Below are positions 1-8,148 of a DNA stretch of 52,643 nucleotides, in pieces (within the stretch, counting starts at the first letter, position 1; each line of letters begins with the position of its first letter). The notes under the pieces are model-generated. The model had not been told where the DNA came from and made no database searches. It saw nothing but the letters and a program-made list of their open reading frames with translations. This stretch comes from an uncultured Lachnospiraceae bacterium (GTDB taxonomy: Bacteria > Bacillota > Clostridia > Lachnospirales > Lachnospiraceae), in NCBI GenBank assembly GCA_910579685.1, contig CAJTVN010000027.1, forward strand, positions 1 through 52,643, in the 5' to 3' direction. The translations under genes and the position numbers were made by a program.

Positions 1-7
1 AGCCAGC

Positions 8-562
8 GTGGAATCATTTGTAAACAGCCGGAAGATATCCGGCGCGTGGAACGAGACGGTGTTCGGCATGAACATAAGGCTTTTTGACCGTTACTGCGCC
101 GAACATTACCCCGGTGAGGCTCTCCGGCAGGAAATGGTGGATATATGGTGTGCCAGGCGGAAAACAGAAAATGTGAATTCCTGTTACACCCGGACGCTGG
201 TCATCCGCCTTTTCATCGGGTATCTCCGCAAATGCGGGCAAACGGATGTCCTCGCGCCGCCAGCGCTGAAACAGAATAAAAAACGACGAATCCCCCATGC
301 GTTCAGCTATGAAGAACTGGAACGGTTTTTCCATGAATGCGACAGGATCATCCCCTGGCTGGAGGATGGCATGAACATCATACAGATCAGCTTTCTCCTT
401 GGTCATGCAAGCCTGGATACAACCATGCGGTATCTGTATATAACAACGGATGATAAACGGAAAGCACTGGCTACACTGGAAGGTGAAAAGGAAAAGAATG
501 TCACAAAAAAATGGAAAGACAGCAGTGGCTCATCGGCCGATTTCTGCGGACTGAAACACTGA
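8..562 (+). pseudogene. Tyrosine recombinase/integrase remnant with internal deletion
   Basis: An open frame beginning with GTG at the window edge; it may extend further left. The first ~110 residues look like the N-terminal SAM-like core-binding domain of phage or transposon integrases. The frame then jumps from the start of the catalytic domain directly to its last part, which keeps the LLGHAS motif and the TTMRYLYIT segment carrying the nucleophilic tyrosine. The region holding the first catalytic Arg and the HxxR box is absent, so about 100 or more residues have been lost in frame. At 184 aa it is well below the ~300-330 aa usual for the family. I infer an inactive remnant of a mobile element. 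The reading as a tyrosine recombinase is firm; the element type is unknown. Confidence 0.75.
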
Positions 563-575
563 AATCATCAAAATA

Positions 576-639
576 AAATCCAAACTTTTTTGCAGTAAAA
601 AGCCGGATTTGTAATCTTTTTTGCAAAAAGTTTGGATTT
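576..639. repeat. Inverted repeat, 19/18-bp arms, between two gene remnants
   Basis: The left arm at 576-594 and the right arm at 622-639 are reverse complements apart from one base missing in an A-run. They are separated by 27 bases. A third partial half-copy (AAGTTTGGATTTA) follows at about 645-657. It lies between the recombinase remnant and the AlbA_2-type remnant, so it could be a transposon end, a recombination site or a terminator-like hairpin. There is no clean U-run that would settle for a terminator. Confidence 0.6.
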
Positions 640-664
640 CTCCTAAGTTTGGATTTATGAGACT

Positions 665-1012
665 ATGAATGAGAACGGAAAACAGATTGTTGCCATTGAC
701 GGCAGCAAGGAACACGGCGCCCATATTATATCCAAAAAAGGGCTGTGCCCGGAAGGCATGTTTGTCCGTCAGGGTTATTCCCCTGTCCCGGCTACCAACA
801 CAGCCATCCGGCGTATGATAAAGGAAACAGACGGCGGCTATTTTGAAGAAATGCGGTCTCTGGAACAGGACTTGTCCTTTGAGGCAGCGCAAAAGGAATT
901 TTCCGAAAGAAATATCCTGTTGGGAGAGGCGCAGATGAAAACCTTAGGCATTATAACCCATGACGGTGTTTATACAAATTTAGGGTTACCGCTGTCAGGG
1001 AGGCACTTTTGA
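665..1012 (+). pseudogene. AlbA_2/Schlafen-type (divergent AAA-4) protein fragment
   Basis: The 115-aa translation matches the middle of the AlbA_2 (divergent AAA-4, Schlafen-like) proteins common in Firmicutes genomic islands. Recognisable stretches are GLCPEGMFVRQGYSPVPA and the segment around FSERNILLGEAQMKTLGI. The N-terminal part is missing. The C-terminus departs from the family after TNLGL and stops soon after, where intact members continue for 200 or more residues. With the neighbouring recombinase remnant it reads as a decayed mobile-island gene. The assignment rests on recalled family sequence and is moderately sure. Confidence 0.6.
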
Positions 1013-1104
1013 ATCTTTCTGATCATACCAGGGAATTTCGTTACAGATCATTTTTCTCATCACAGCTTCTCCCCATCCTGGTTTCTTTAAGCATTTTGTT
1101 CGTT

Positions 1105-2217
1105 CTAAGTCCTCAGCATACGGCGAACCTGATACAGACGGGGCAGGGCATAGGCAAAAAAACCTGCATAGGCCTGACAGTAGTAATTCTTTCCCGGCGC
1201 CGCCCCCTGTGCCAGACGCTCCCGGCGGCAGCCATTGCGGCACAGCGGATACCACCGGCAAATCTGACATTCCTGCGGGACGACCTGCGAATTTTCTATA
1301 AACCGAAGGCTTCGCCTGGCCTGATCCAGCTCCTGCCAGGAATGACAAAGAACATTACCCAGCCGGTACTCGTCCAGCCCATAGAAGTCGCAGGGGTACA
1401 CACTTCCGTCCGCCTCCACAAGGTACTGCAGCCCGCAGCATCCCCGCATGGAACATTGCTCTGGAGCATGTCCGTCCAGCATCCATACCAGATTGTCAAA
1501 ATAGCGGACCGACCAGTACCTCCCATTTGCCAGTTCCTGATACCACAGGTCAAAAAGAGTCTTCAAAAACTCCTCATACTGTTTCGGGGAGAGGGAATAC
1601 TCCTGCTGCCCCCGTTTCCCTTCCAGAGGATCCAGACAGGGGATATACTGCTGGAAACAAAATCCATTCCCGCACAGGTTGGAGAAAACGCTCCTTACAT
1701 GCCCGGCAAGATACCCGGTCACCACAGTCAGGACATTATAGCTGACCCCGGCCCCGTCCAAAAGCCGGGCCGCTCCAAGAACCTGCTCGTAAGTACCCTC
1801 CCCGGCCCTGTCCCTCCGGAAACGGTCATGACATTTTCGGCTGCCGTCCAGGGAGAGCCCTACCAGGAAATCATTTTCCTTAAAAAAGCGGCACCACGCT
1901 TCATCCAGCAAGATCCCGTTGGTCTGGAGTGCATACTGAACCGTAAGGCCGCAGGGAATTGTCGCCTGTGCGTAAGAGACAAAGTCCCGGTAGAAGTCCA
2001 GCCCGGCCAGGGTTGGCTCGCCGCCCTGAAACAGGAAGGCCACCATACCCTGCGCCGCCCCTGCCGCCCTGTCGATCAAAGCATGGCTCACTGCCCGGGA
2101 CATCATGCCATAGTCCGAAATGGTGCGGCTTTTCGCCTCGTCCGCATAAAAACAGTAATCACAGTGTAGGTTACAGGCGCATGACGCCGGTTTCAGCAGG
2201 ATACTCAAAGACGGCAT
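1105..2217 (-). CDS. Anaerobic sulfatase-maturating enzyme (radical SAM, SPASM)
   Basis: A 370-aa radical-SAM protein that converts the active-site Cys (or Ser) of sulfatases to formylglycine without oxygen. The SAM cluster motif CxxxCxxC is at C15, C19 and C22, and the GGEP-type motif follows (FQGGEPTL). The C-terminal SPASM region has the Cys set expected for two auxiliary 4Fe-4S clusters, including the CQICRWYPLCRNGC block. The aspartate beside a SPASM Cys in YPCDFY matches the proposed catalytic base of characterised anSMEs. It is the last gene of the operon, 30 bp downstream of a Cys-type sulfatase that is its evident substrate. The length is normal for the family. No transport signal is seen, so it is cytosolic. 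Confidence 0.92.
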   Translation of the reverse strand: MPSLSILLKPASCACNLHCDYCFYADEAKSRTISDYGMMSRAVSHALIDRAAGAAQGMVAFLFQGGEPTLAGLDFYRDFVSYAQATIPCGLTVQYALQTNGILLDEAWCRFFKENDFLVGLSLDGSRKCHDRFRRDRAGEGTYEQVLGAARLLDGAGVSYNVLTVVTGYLAGHVRSVFSNLCGNGFCFQQYIPCLDPLEGKRGQQEYSLSPKQYEEFLKTLFDLWYQELANGRYWSVRYFDNLVWMLDGHAPEQCSMRGCCGLQYLVEADGSVYPCDFYGLDEYRLGNVLCHSWQELDQARRSLRFIENSQVVPQECQICRWYPLCRNGCRRERLAQGAAPGKNYYCQAYAGFFAYALPRLYQVRRMLRT

Positions 2218-2247
2218 AAAGCCCTCCTCTCCCTGAATCGGGAAGTG

Positions 2248-3606
2248 TCAGTCCGTGATAACGGGCTGCGCTTCCTCCGTTTTTCGAATCCAGTCCAGGA
2301 GACGCTCCCGCAGATGCGCCTTCACCCCGGCATAAGCGGGATCCGCCACCACATTGTTCAGCTGATAAGGATCTCTCTCCATATCGTAGAGGAAATCGTC
2401 CGCATACCGGTCCGCAGCAGCGGCGGCGCCGCCGTCAATGCCGGGGGCATAGACTGAATAGGTGTAACGCTGCGTGCGGATGCAGCGGCCCACCCGGCTC
2501 TCGGAAATCTGTGCAAAGATCTCATTGGGTCTGCCATCGTCTTTTTTCTCCACCACGTCGAGAAGGTTTTCCCCGATCATCGCATCGCCCACGTCCACTC
2601 CCGCCAAAGCCAGAATCGTCTTTGGCAGGCTTGCTGTGCTCACCAGCTCGTCCACCGCCACGCCGCCCCGGTACGGACCTCCCGCAATCACCAGAGGCAC
2701 ATGGAGACATGCGTCATGACAGGAACGCTTGTAATCATCCCCGCCGCACAGATGGGCGTCACGGTTGCGGGTCATAAAGTGGGAACCGTGATCCGAAGCG
2801 AAGATAATCACCGTATTCTCATACAGTCCCTTTTCCTTCAGCTTTGCCACCAGCCTTCCCAGATTCTCATCCAGGCTGGCGCACTGCCCCAGGTAGTCCG
2901 GATATTCCCGGGCGGCATTGCCGCCCAGGGCTTTCAGATCCTGCGGCAGGACAAAGCGTTCAAACCTCTCCTTAGAGCCCTCCGGCCCTTCGTAGTGCCC
3001 GCGGTCGTTCTGATGATGCGGCTCAATCTGGGAAACGGTCATAAAGAAGGGTTTTTTCCCGTCATAGCCGTCCAGAAATTCCAGAGCCATATCATTAATA
3101 CAGTCCGCCCGGTAGCCCTTAAAGTCAATACGCCGGTTATTTTCGTCAAAAACATAGCCGTCATAGCCGTGGGAGGTAAACTCCAGCACGTCTGCGGCCC
3201 GCCAGAATCCGGTGTAGCCCCCGCGCAGCTCTCTCGGAATGGCGCTGATCGTGTGATCGATTGCCGGAGGCTGATCCATCTCCCCGTCGCTGGCCAGATG
3301 CCATTTGCCGACATAGGCGGTTTCATATCCCGCCTCCCCGAGATAGTCGGCCAGGGTCTTGACATCTGATGGCAGCATAATATTGTTGCGGAAGCACCCC
3401 GTTTCCGTGGGATACTTACCCGTCTGAAACAGGGCGCGGCAGGGGCCGCACACGGGCTGCGGGGTAAATGCGTTGTCAAACTTCACCCCCTCCCTGGCAA
3501 GCTGATCCAGGTTGGGCGTAATGTCCAGGGGTTGTCCGAAACAGCCGCAGGTATCCCAGCGCTGCTGGTCGGTAAAATAAAAAATAATATTATCAGGCAA
3601 TTTCAT
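2248..3606 (-). CDS. Cys-type sulfatase (family S1)
   Basis: A 452-aa arylsulfatase-fold hydrolase predicted to remove sulfate esters from a sugar or aryl substrate. The N-terminal metal-binding strand is IIFYFTDQQ, with D13 and Q14 as ligands. The modification motif is CGPCRALFQTG with C53 as the future formylglycine, and a second metal pair lies in SDHGSH. A Cys rather than Ser at position 53 fits dependence on the anaerobic maturase encoded next. There is no signal peptide, so it should act inside the cell on imported substrate. An AAGGAGG sits almost directly against the ATG. A TTG two codons later (3600) has better spacing and gives a more typical N-terminus (LPDNIIF), so it may be the real start. 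The substrate cannot be read from sequence. Confidence 0.92.
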   Translation of the reverse strand: MKLPDNIIFYFTDQQRWDTCGCFGQPLDITPNLDQLAREGVKFDNAFTPQPVCGPCRALFQTGKYPTETGCFRNNIMLPSDVKTLADYLGEAGYETAYVGKWHLASDGEMDQPPAIDHTISAIPRELRGGYTGFWRAADVLEFTSHGYDGYVFDENNRRIDFKGYRADCINDMALEFLDGYDGKKPFFMTVSQIEPHHQNDRGHYEGPEGSKERFERFVLPQDLKALGGNAAREYPDYLGQCASLDENLGRLVAKLKEKGLYENTVIIFASDHGSHFMTRNRDAHLCGGDDYKRSCHDACLHVPLVIAGGPYRGGVAVDELVSTASLPKTILALAGVDVGDAMIGENLLDVVEKKDDGRPNEIFAQISESRVGRCIRTQRYTYSVYAPGIDGGAAAAADRYADDFLYDMERDPYQLNNVVADPAYAGVKAHLRERLLDWIRKTEEAQPVITD

Positions 3607-3617
3607 TCCTCCTTGTA

Positions 3618-5594
3618 TTACCAGATTTGTTTTTCAGACGCCTCCCTTGACGCAAAGGGCCCCGGAATGGTGCTTACGCCTCTGTGCTCACCCAGATAAT
3701 CCCTATCAAACGTGATTGCGGTTCCATCCGGATTTTCGTACCGCTCCTCCGGTTCAAAAGCGCATCCCAAAATATCGCTGTTAATGATGCCGTCTTTGAA
3801 ACCGTTCAGGAAATCATAGACATTCGTCTCCAGCCGGTATCCGTCCTTTGATTCCACAAGCCTTACGAACACTTCGTTTTCCCCATCCACAAGCCGGTTC
3901 TCCTCGTTTTTGCAGGATCTCGCACCGTTAAAATAGGCGTTTCCCTTAACCCAGACAGGAAGGTGTGAAAAATGGTATTGCTCAAGCTTGCCCATATCCG
4001 CAGGCTTGTCCATCTCAAACCATTTGATCCACTCATCGTAGGTGGGATATTCGTCAAACACTTCCGTTCCCACCACCTGGTTGTCTTTTGCCTCCTTTGC
4101 AGGCCAATTCTGAATGAAGATATTGTTATAAAAGCGGTCGTCCCCGTGAAGAATTGACATAAATCCTGCCACTTCGGTGCGGTGAGGAATATGGTAAGGC
4201 GTGTACCGGGGTTGGTTTACCCCCTTCACATTCATGTCCGTCCCTCCTCCAACTGCCGTAAAGGAGCCCAGGATCAGATTGTGCACGCAGGCAATCCCCT
4301 GGGTGGCAATGCGTACGGCCGCCTTGGAGAGCATGATGTTATTGTCAATCAGCGTCGGGCCGTGTCCCACCTCCACAAAGATATCCTGACTCATCATGGC
4401 TCCCGGCGCCATAGGGATACTCTCATTCGGCGCATGGTTGTCATGCAGGAGATTCTGCGTAATCCGGGTTCCCTGGGCCTGCCAGTCACACCAGATTCCC
4501 ATGGTGGAATGATGGATGTGATTGCGGCGGAAGATCACGTCAATTGCCGCATGGAATTTGATTCCCGAGATCTCCGCACCTCCCAACTGCTGCATATTGT
4601 TGATATGGTGGATGTGATTGTCCTCGATAATGCTGAACACACAGCCCATGCGTCCCACAATACCGGCCTGCTCGCAGTGATGGATATGGCACCTGCGGAC
4701 AATATGGCTTCCCACCTTTTCCTTCAGCCAGCCATGATACTGTCCTCGGCATACGGCGTCTCGTTCCATCTGGGTGGGGCTCTTCACATGATTGCGGGTA
4801 AAATAATGGTCATTTTCGGGATCATAATATTTCCCCAGCGAGATACCGCAACACTTGCTGTTGCTGATCTCACAATCCTCTATAATCCACCCTTTCGACC
4901 AGTGAGGGCCGATCATTCCATCCTGGTAAGCCGCAGGAGGCGCCCAGGTGGTTGCCGCTTTACTGACCCGGAATCCAGAGAAGGTTATATATCCGACTCC
5001 TGTTTTCGATGGCATAAAGCAGTTGCGGCGCACATTGATCTCTACATTCTCCTTGTTGGGATCCATTCCCTGGAAATTTCCGTAAATGACAGTCTCGCTC
5101 CCATCCTGTTCTGTATACCATTTGTAGGTGGAATATTCCGGTTCCCAGGAATACGGATATACTTCCCCATTAATGCACTCCTCCAAAGTTTCCGTCTCGT
5201 AGAGCTGTCGGTCGTTGAGATAAACGGCCCCGGTATGTCTCACCACCGGTGCGAAATACCAGTCTCCTCCAACAAATGTGGTGTAGGGATTGTAATCGCC
5301 GAACACACCGTTGTCCACACGGCACACCCAAACGTTATCCCGATACTTCTCCCAGGATTTGATCTCCTCGGCTCCTGTGATCACCGCTCCCAGCGGTACC
5401 TCGCTCCGGTAAACGATGCGCCGGTCCTCACTGCCCGGGTTTTGCGGATCCACATATTCCCGGTAAATACCTGGCGCTACCACCACCTGATCCCCAGCCT
5501 TTGCCACCTCAGCCGCCGCACCAATATGCTTAAAAGGCATTTCCCTGGTACCGTTTCCGTCCCTTGGCGCCGCCGCATTCACATAAATTGTCAT
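3618..5594 (-). CDS. GH120-type right-handed beta-helix glycosidase (beta-xylosidase-like)
   Basis: A 658-aa protein whose full length resembles family GH120 beta-xylosidases such as XylC of Thermoanaerobacterium, as I recall that sequence. Shared landmarks are SKGWIIEDCEI, GSHIVRR, AEISGIKFHAAIDV and the active-site strands. The predicted nucleophile is D370 in WCDWQAQGT and the predicted acid/base is E408 in DIFVEVGHGP. Family structures are right-handed parallel beta-helices with an inserted beta-sandwich. No signal peptide is present, so it is intracellular. It leads a tight operon (11 bp to the sulfatase) with a GGAGGG site before ATG. The neighbourhood suggests a sulfated or otherwise decorated oligosaccharide as substrate; this is inference. 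Other beta-helix enzymes are possible but fit less well. Confidence 0.82.
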   Translation of the reverse strand: MTIYVNAAAPRDGNGTREMPFKHIGAAAEVAKAGDQVVVAPGIYREYVDPQNPGSEDRRIVYRSEVPLGAVITGAEEIKSWEKYRDNVWVCRVDNGVFGDYNPYTTFVGGDWYFAPVVRHTGAVYLNDRQLYETETLEECINGEVYPYSWEPEYSTYKWYTEQDGSETVIYGNFQGMDPNKENVEINVRRNCFMPSKTGVGYITFSGFRVSKAATTWAPPAAYQDGMIGPHWSKGWIIEDCEISNSKCCGISLGKYYDPENDHYFTRNHVKSPTQMERDAVCRGQYHGWLKEKVGSHIVRRCHIHHCEQAGIVGRMGCVFSIIEDNHIHHINNMQQLGGAEISGIKFHAAIDVIFRRNHIHHSTMGIWCDWQAQGTRITQNLLHDNHAPNESIPMAPGAMMSQDIFVEVGHGPTLIDNNIMLSKAAVRIATQGIACVHNLILGSFTAVGGGTDMNVKGVNQPRYTPYHIPHRTEVAGFMSILHGDDRFYNNIFIQNWPAKEAKDNQVVGTEVFDEYPTYDEWIKWFEMDKPADMGKLEQYHFSHLPVWVKGNAYFNGARSCKNEENRLVDGENEVFVRLVESKDGYRLETNVYDFLNGFKDGIINSDILGCAFEPEERYENPDGTAITFDRDYLGEHRGVSTIPGPFASREASEKQIW

Positions 5595-5632
5595 AAACTG
5601 ACCCTCCTTCTATATCGTTTCATTTGGTCTCT

Positions 5633-5661
5633 ATTATACACTCTGTTTGTTGCACGTGCAT
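5633..5661 (-). promoter_or_regulatory. Promoter -10 and palindromic operator of the GH120 operon
   Basis: Read on the minus strand, a perfect TATAAT (5633-5638) lies about 40 bases upstream of the GH120 start. A 10-bp perfect palindrome, TGCACGTGCA (5651-5660), sits where the -35 box would be and no good -35 hexamer is seen. That layout suggests an activator- or repressor-controlled sugar promoter. The regulator is not encoded next to the operon. Confidence 0.5.
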
Positions 5662-5743
5662 CTCCTATTTTCAAATACCCTTTACATTTCGGAAGGAATT
5701 TATTAAAATAGTTAGAAATAACTCTTGACCGGAGGAATCTGTT

Positions 5744-5851
5744 ATGAAATATAACCTGGAAGATCTGTTGCACACAATAATTGACAAATACCTGTTTCAA
5801 ATCGGTATGCTTGTAGTCTTTGCAAGCTCCCTGATCATACGCTTCCATTGA
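5744..5851 (+). CDS. Short 35-residue membrane-like ORF, unrecognised
   Basis: ATG is preceded at good spacing by GGAGG, in a 300-bp gap between two minus-strand genes. The 35-residue product has a charged N-terminus followed by a hydrophobic stretch (FQIGMLVVFASSLIIRF). The hydrophobic segment resembles the first membrane helix of multi-spanning membrane proteins, and another frame just after the stop reads AFLYVTYDLLKSLKEP. It may therefore be the beginning of a larger gene broken by deletion or frameshift. It could also be a genuine small membrane protein. No homologue is recognised. Confidence 0.35.
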   Translation: MKYNLEDLLHTIIDKYLFQIGMLVVFASSLIIRFH

Positions 5852-5902
5852 CCGCCTTTCTGTATGTGACCTATGACCTGCTAAAGAGCCTGAAAGAACC
5901 GG

Positions 5903-6757
5903 TCACCCCTGAACCACCCGGAGCCCTTTCCCGTCACACAGACAGGTAACGGTTCCATTCTCCGTAAAATAGACCTCCGTTCCCAGCCTCTCCAGCATTC
6001 GGCAGATCTCATCATCTGCCGGTTTTTCTTTAGAGCTTGTAATGACCGCCACGTCCGGACGGACAGCTTCCAGAAACTCCAGTGAATTTTTCTCCTTCCT
6101 TCCATGGTGCGGCACCTTCAGCACGTCATGGGAAAGAGGAAATTCCTCCTGCTCTAGCAGCTCCCACAGCCTCTCCCTCTCACAGTCTGCGGCGAACAAA
6201 AAGCTCTTCTTACCGCAGGCCATACGGATCACCAGGGAAAAATCGTTGTCCTCCTCCTCGTAGCTCTTCTTCTGAGGCGGATAGACCAGAAAATCCACTC
6301 CGTCCAAAGACAGCTCCATGGTGTTCGTGACCGAAATCACAGGCACCTCTCTCTCGCGCGCAGCCTCCACATATTCTCTGTACTGAGCGCTGTCAGACTC
6401 ATAATCGGGCTGGAGAACGGACCGTGTTTCCACCCTGCGCAAAATCCAGTCGGCCCCTCCCACATGATCTTTGTCAAAATGGGTGATCACCAGATAATCC
6501 AGGCTCGAAATTTCCTGCTTTTCCATATAATCCAGGATGATTTCCTTTGTATCGTCATAGCCGGAATCGATCAGCACCGCATGGCTTGCCGTTTCCACCA
6601 GAATGGCGTCCCCTTTTCCCACATCAAAAAAAGTCACCCGAACCCCGGAATCGTCCGGCTGTTTTTCCGGTTTCCCGGCAAAGCAGGCGACTGTCAAGAA
6701 CATGAAAAAAGCGAATATAAGCACGCAAAATCCGGACAATATTTTCTGAACTTTCAA
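5903..6757 (-). CDS. Exported ComEC/Rec2-like metallo-beta-lactamase-fold hydrolase
   Basis: A 284-aa protein with an N-terminal hydrophobic segment (residues ~8-27, ending near LTVACFAG) followed by an MBL domain. The opening FFDVGKGDAILVE, the metal motif THFDKDHVGG and a later KVPHHG are typical of the free-standing ComEC C-terminal family. The start is TTG, with AAAGGA about 10 bases upstream. The N-terminus is a signal anchor or possibly a lipoprotein signal, though the lipobox is imperfect. Members are predicted extracellular phosphodiesterases or nucleases; no ComEC membrane channel is present here. The specific substrate is unknown. Confidence 0.8.
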   Translation of the reverse strand: MKVQKILSGFCVLIFAFFMFLTVACFAGKPEKQPDDSGVRVTFFDVGKGDAILVETASHAVLIDSGYDDTKEIILDYMEKQEISSLDYLVITHFDKDHVGGADWILRRVETRSVLQPDYESDSAQYREYVEAAREREVPVISVTNTMELSLDGVDFLVYPPQKKSYEEEDNDFSLVIRMACGKKSFLFAADCERERLWELLEQEEFPLSHDVLKVPHHGRKEKNSLEFLEAVRPDVAVITSSKEKPADDEICRMLERLGTEVYFTENGTVTCLCDGKGLRVVQG

Positions 6758-6790
6758 AATACAAAATTCCTTTCTGGCAAACGAAACTTT

Positions 6791-7453
6791 CTATATTTTG
6801 TACACTTTGACTCCATATTTCTCCAATGTCACGCCGCCCTCTTCCCTTTTCCCGCAAAGAATCTCCTCCATCCTCTCCTTTGTCAGGATCACCGCATGGG
6901 GATAATGGTGTTCCAGCACCTGATGCGGGTTTGTGGAATTGCTCAGGGTCTTTCTCGGCACGTAAATCTCCCCAAAACAAGTATAAGTCTGATTCCAGAA
7001 AACCGTGCCCCAGGCGTCATTCAACGCATCAATGGAACCATACTTTTCCTTCAGAAAATTCCGGAAAGCAACCGTGTCGCTCTCAGAATCAAATACCCCG
7101 CTGCTCTGCAGCGGGGTATTTGACCCTTGCGGCAGTCGCCAAATGTCTGCAAGCAGCCACTTGGCTCGTTGCTCGCAGGAATAAAACTCATCTATCTCAC
7201 AGTTTAACTCGTTATCGATCTGCCAGCCTATAATGCTGGGATGCGGCCCGTAATGGGCAGCCGACTTTTCCACAATTTTTTTACAAAAGTTCAGGTAGAC
7301 GGGAGAGTTATAATTATAATGCCGCCTTGCCCCGTGACGATAAGGCACTCCGTCCATATTGCAGTTGAGCACTTCCGGATACCTGTTCGTAAGCCAGGCT
7401 GGCGGCGTGGCGGTGGGCGTACAAAATATCAACTTCATATCCGTTTCTGCCAC
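6791..7453 (-). pseudogene. Decayed GH42 beta-galactosidase fragment
   Basis: The 220-aa frame starts inside a GH42 catalytic barrel (FCTPTATPPAWLTNRYPEVL) and keeps the acid/base segment GWQIDNELNCE and the SIDALNDAWGTVFWNQTYT strand. It then passes through STNPHQVLE straight into what looks like the extreme C-terminal beta-sandwich strand (GVTLEKYGVKVYKI). Intact enzymes are ~660-690 aa, so the N-terminal ~100 residues and a large central part with the nucleophile Glu are gone. In addition, 31 extra residues split EFYS from ESDTVAF, encoded by a 93-bp palindromic repeat inserted in frame. The remnant begins exactly after the stop of the DUF4956 gene. It is almost certainly non-functional. 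Confidence 0.8.
7086..7182. repeat. 93-bp palindromic repeat element inserted in frame in GH42 remnant
   Basis: A GAAT direct repeat (7086-7089 and 7179-7182) brackets 93 bp of DNA with no counterpart in GH42 genes. The insert contains a perfect 14-bp stem (7091-7104 with 7108-7121, loop TCT) and a second, weaker repeat region rich in GCAAGCAGCC/GGCTCG. Because 93 is a multiple of three and lacks stops in this frame, it reads through as 31 residues. A degenerate match to its other half is visible near 27075-27110. Confidence 0.65.
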
Positions 7454-7459
7454 AATCTC

Positions 7460-8131
7460 TCATGCCATATAATCTCCATTATAACTCACAAGCACGGCGC
7501 TTTCCACCCCCGGCAGCGCCGCAATCTGATTGACAAATTCCGAATCATCCCCCTTAAGGCGTACCTCAAGGGTCATCTCAATTCCATTTTTGGACACAGT
7601 TTTTGACTTTAACACCTGCTTTTTCACATATTTCCTTACCTGCTCGAGAGCCTGCCCTTCCGCCTCTCCATCTGTACAGTTCAGGATCATAATATAGGGC
7701 TGGTCAGTGGTCTTCCTGTTTACAAATACCCACAGCACCATTCCCACAAACACAGACCCGAACACCGCAAGGGGAATCATTCCCGCACCCAGCACAATGC
7801 CCACGGCGATGGCCCAAAACAAAAAGGCGATATCCATCGGTTCCTTGATGGCTGTCCGGAAGCGGACGATGGACAACGCTCCCACCATGCCCAGAGACAA
7901 AACCACGTTAGATGTCACCGCCAGAATTACCAGGGTAGTAATCATAGCCATAGCCATCAGGGACAGCCCAAAGCCGGAGGAATACATCACACCGTTATAT
8001 GTCTTTTTGTATACCCACAAAATGAATAGTCCCAAAGCAAAAGCAATGCCCATGGCAATAATAAAATCCAGAACGGCAAAGTCTGCTGCCTCCTCCAAAA
8101 AAGATGATTTGAATACATCTCTGAATGTCAT
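7460..8131 (-). CDS. DUF4956 membrane protein
   Basis: A 223-aa protein with about four predicted membrane segments in the first ~150 residues. The central motif SLGMVGALSIVRFRTAIKEPMD is diagnostic of DUF4956. A soluble C-terminal domain of ~80 residues follows. It lies 17 bp downstream of a VTC-domain gene, the usual pairing in Firmicutes, often with a CotH-kinase gene; no cotH is seen here. A role in polyphosphate or cell-surface biology is suggested only by association with VTC. AAAGGAGGAGGG precedes the ATG. Confidence 0.85.
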   Translation of the reverse strand: MTFRDVFKSSFLEEAADFAVLDFIIAMGIAFALGLFILWVYKKTYNGVMYSSGFGLSLMAMAMITTLVILAVTSNVVLSLGMVGALSIVRFRTAIKEPMDIAFLFWAIAVGIVLGAGMIPLAVFGSVFVGMVLWVFVNRKTTDQPYIMILNCTDGEAEGQALEQVRKYVKKQVLKSKTVSKNGIEMTLEVRLKGDDSEFVNQIAALPGVESAVLVSYNGDYMA

Positions 8132-8148
8132 TTCCCTCCTCCTTTCGA

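Noticed and set aside
4182..5711. A 509-codon open frame on the plus strand
   Set aside because: It is antisense to the GH120 gene. It has no ribosome site or family match, and the minus-strand protein has a clear fold and catalytic residues.
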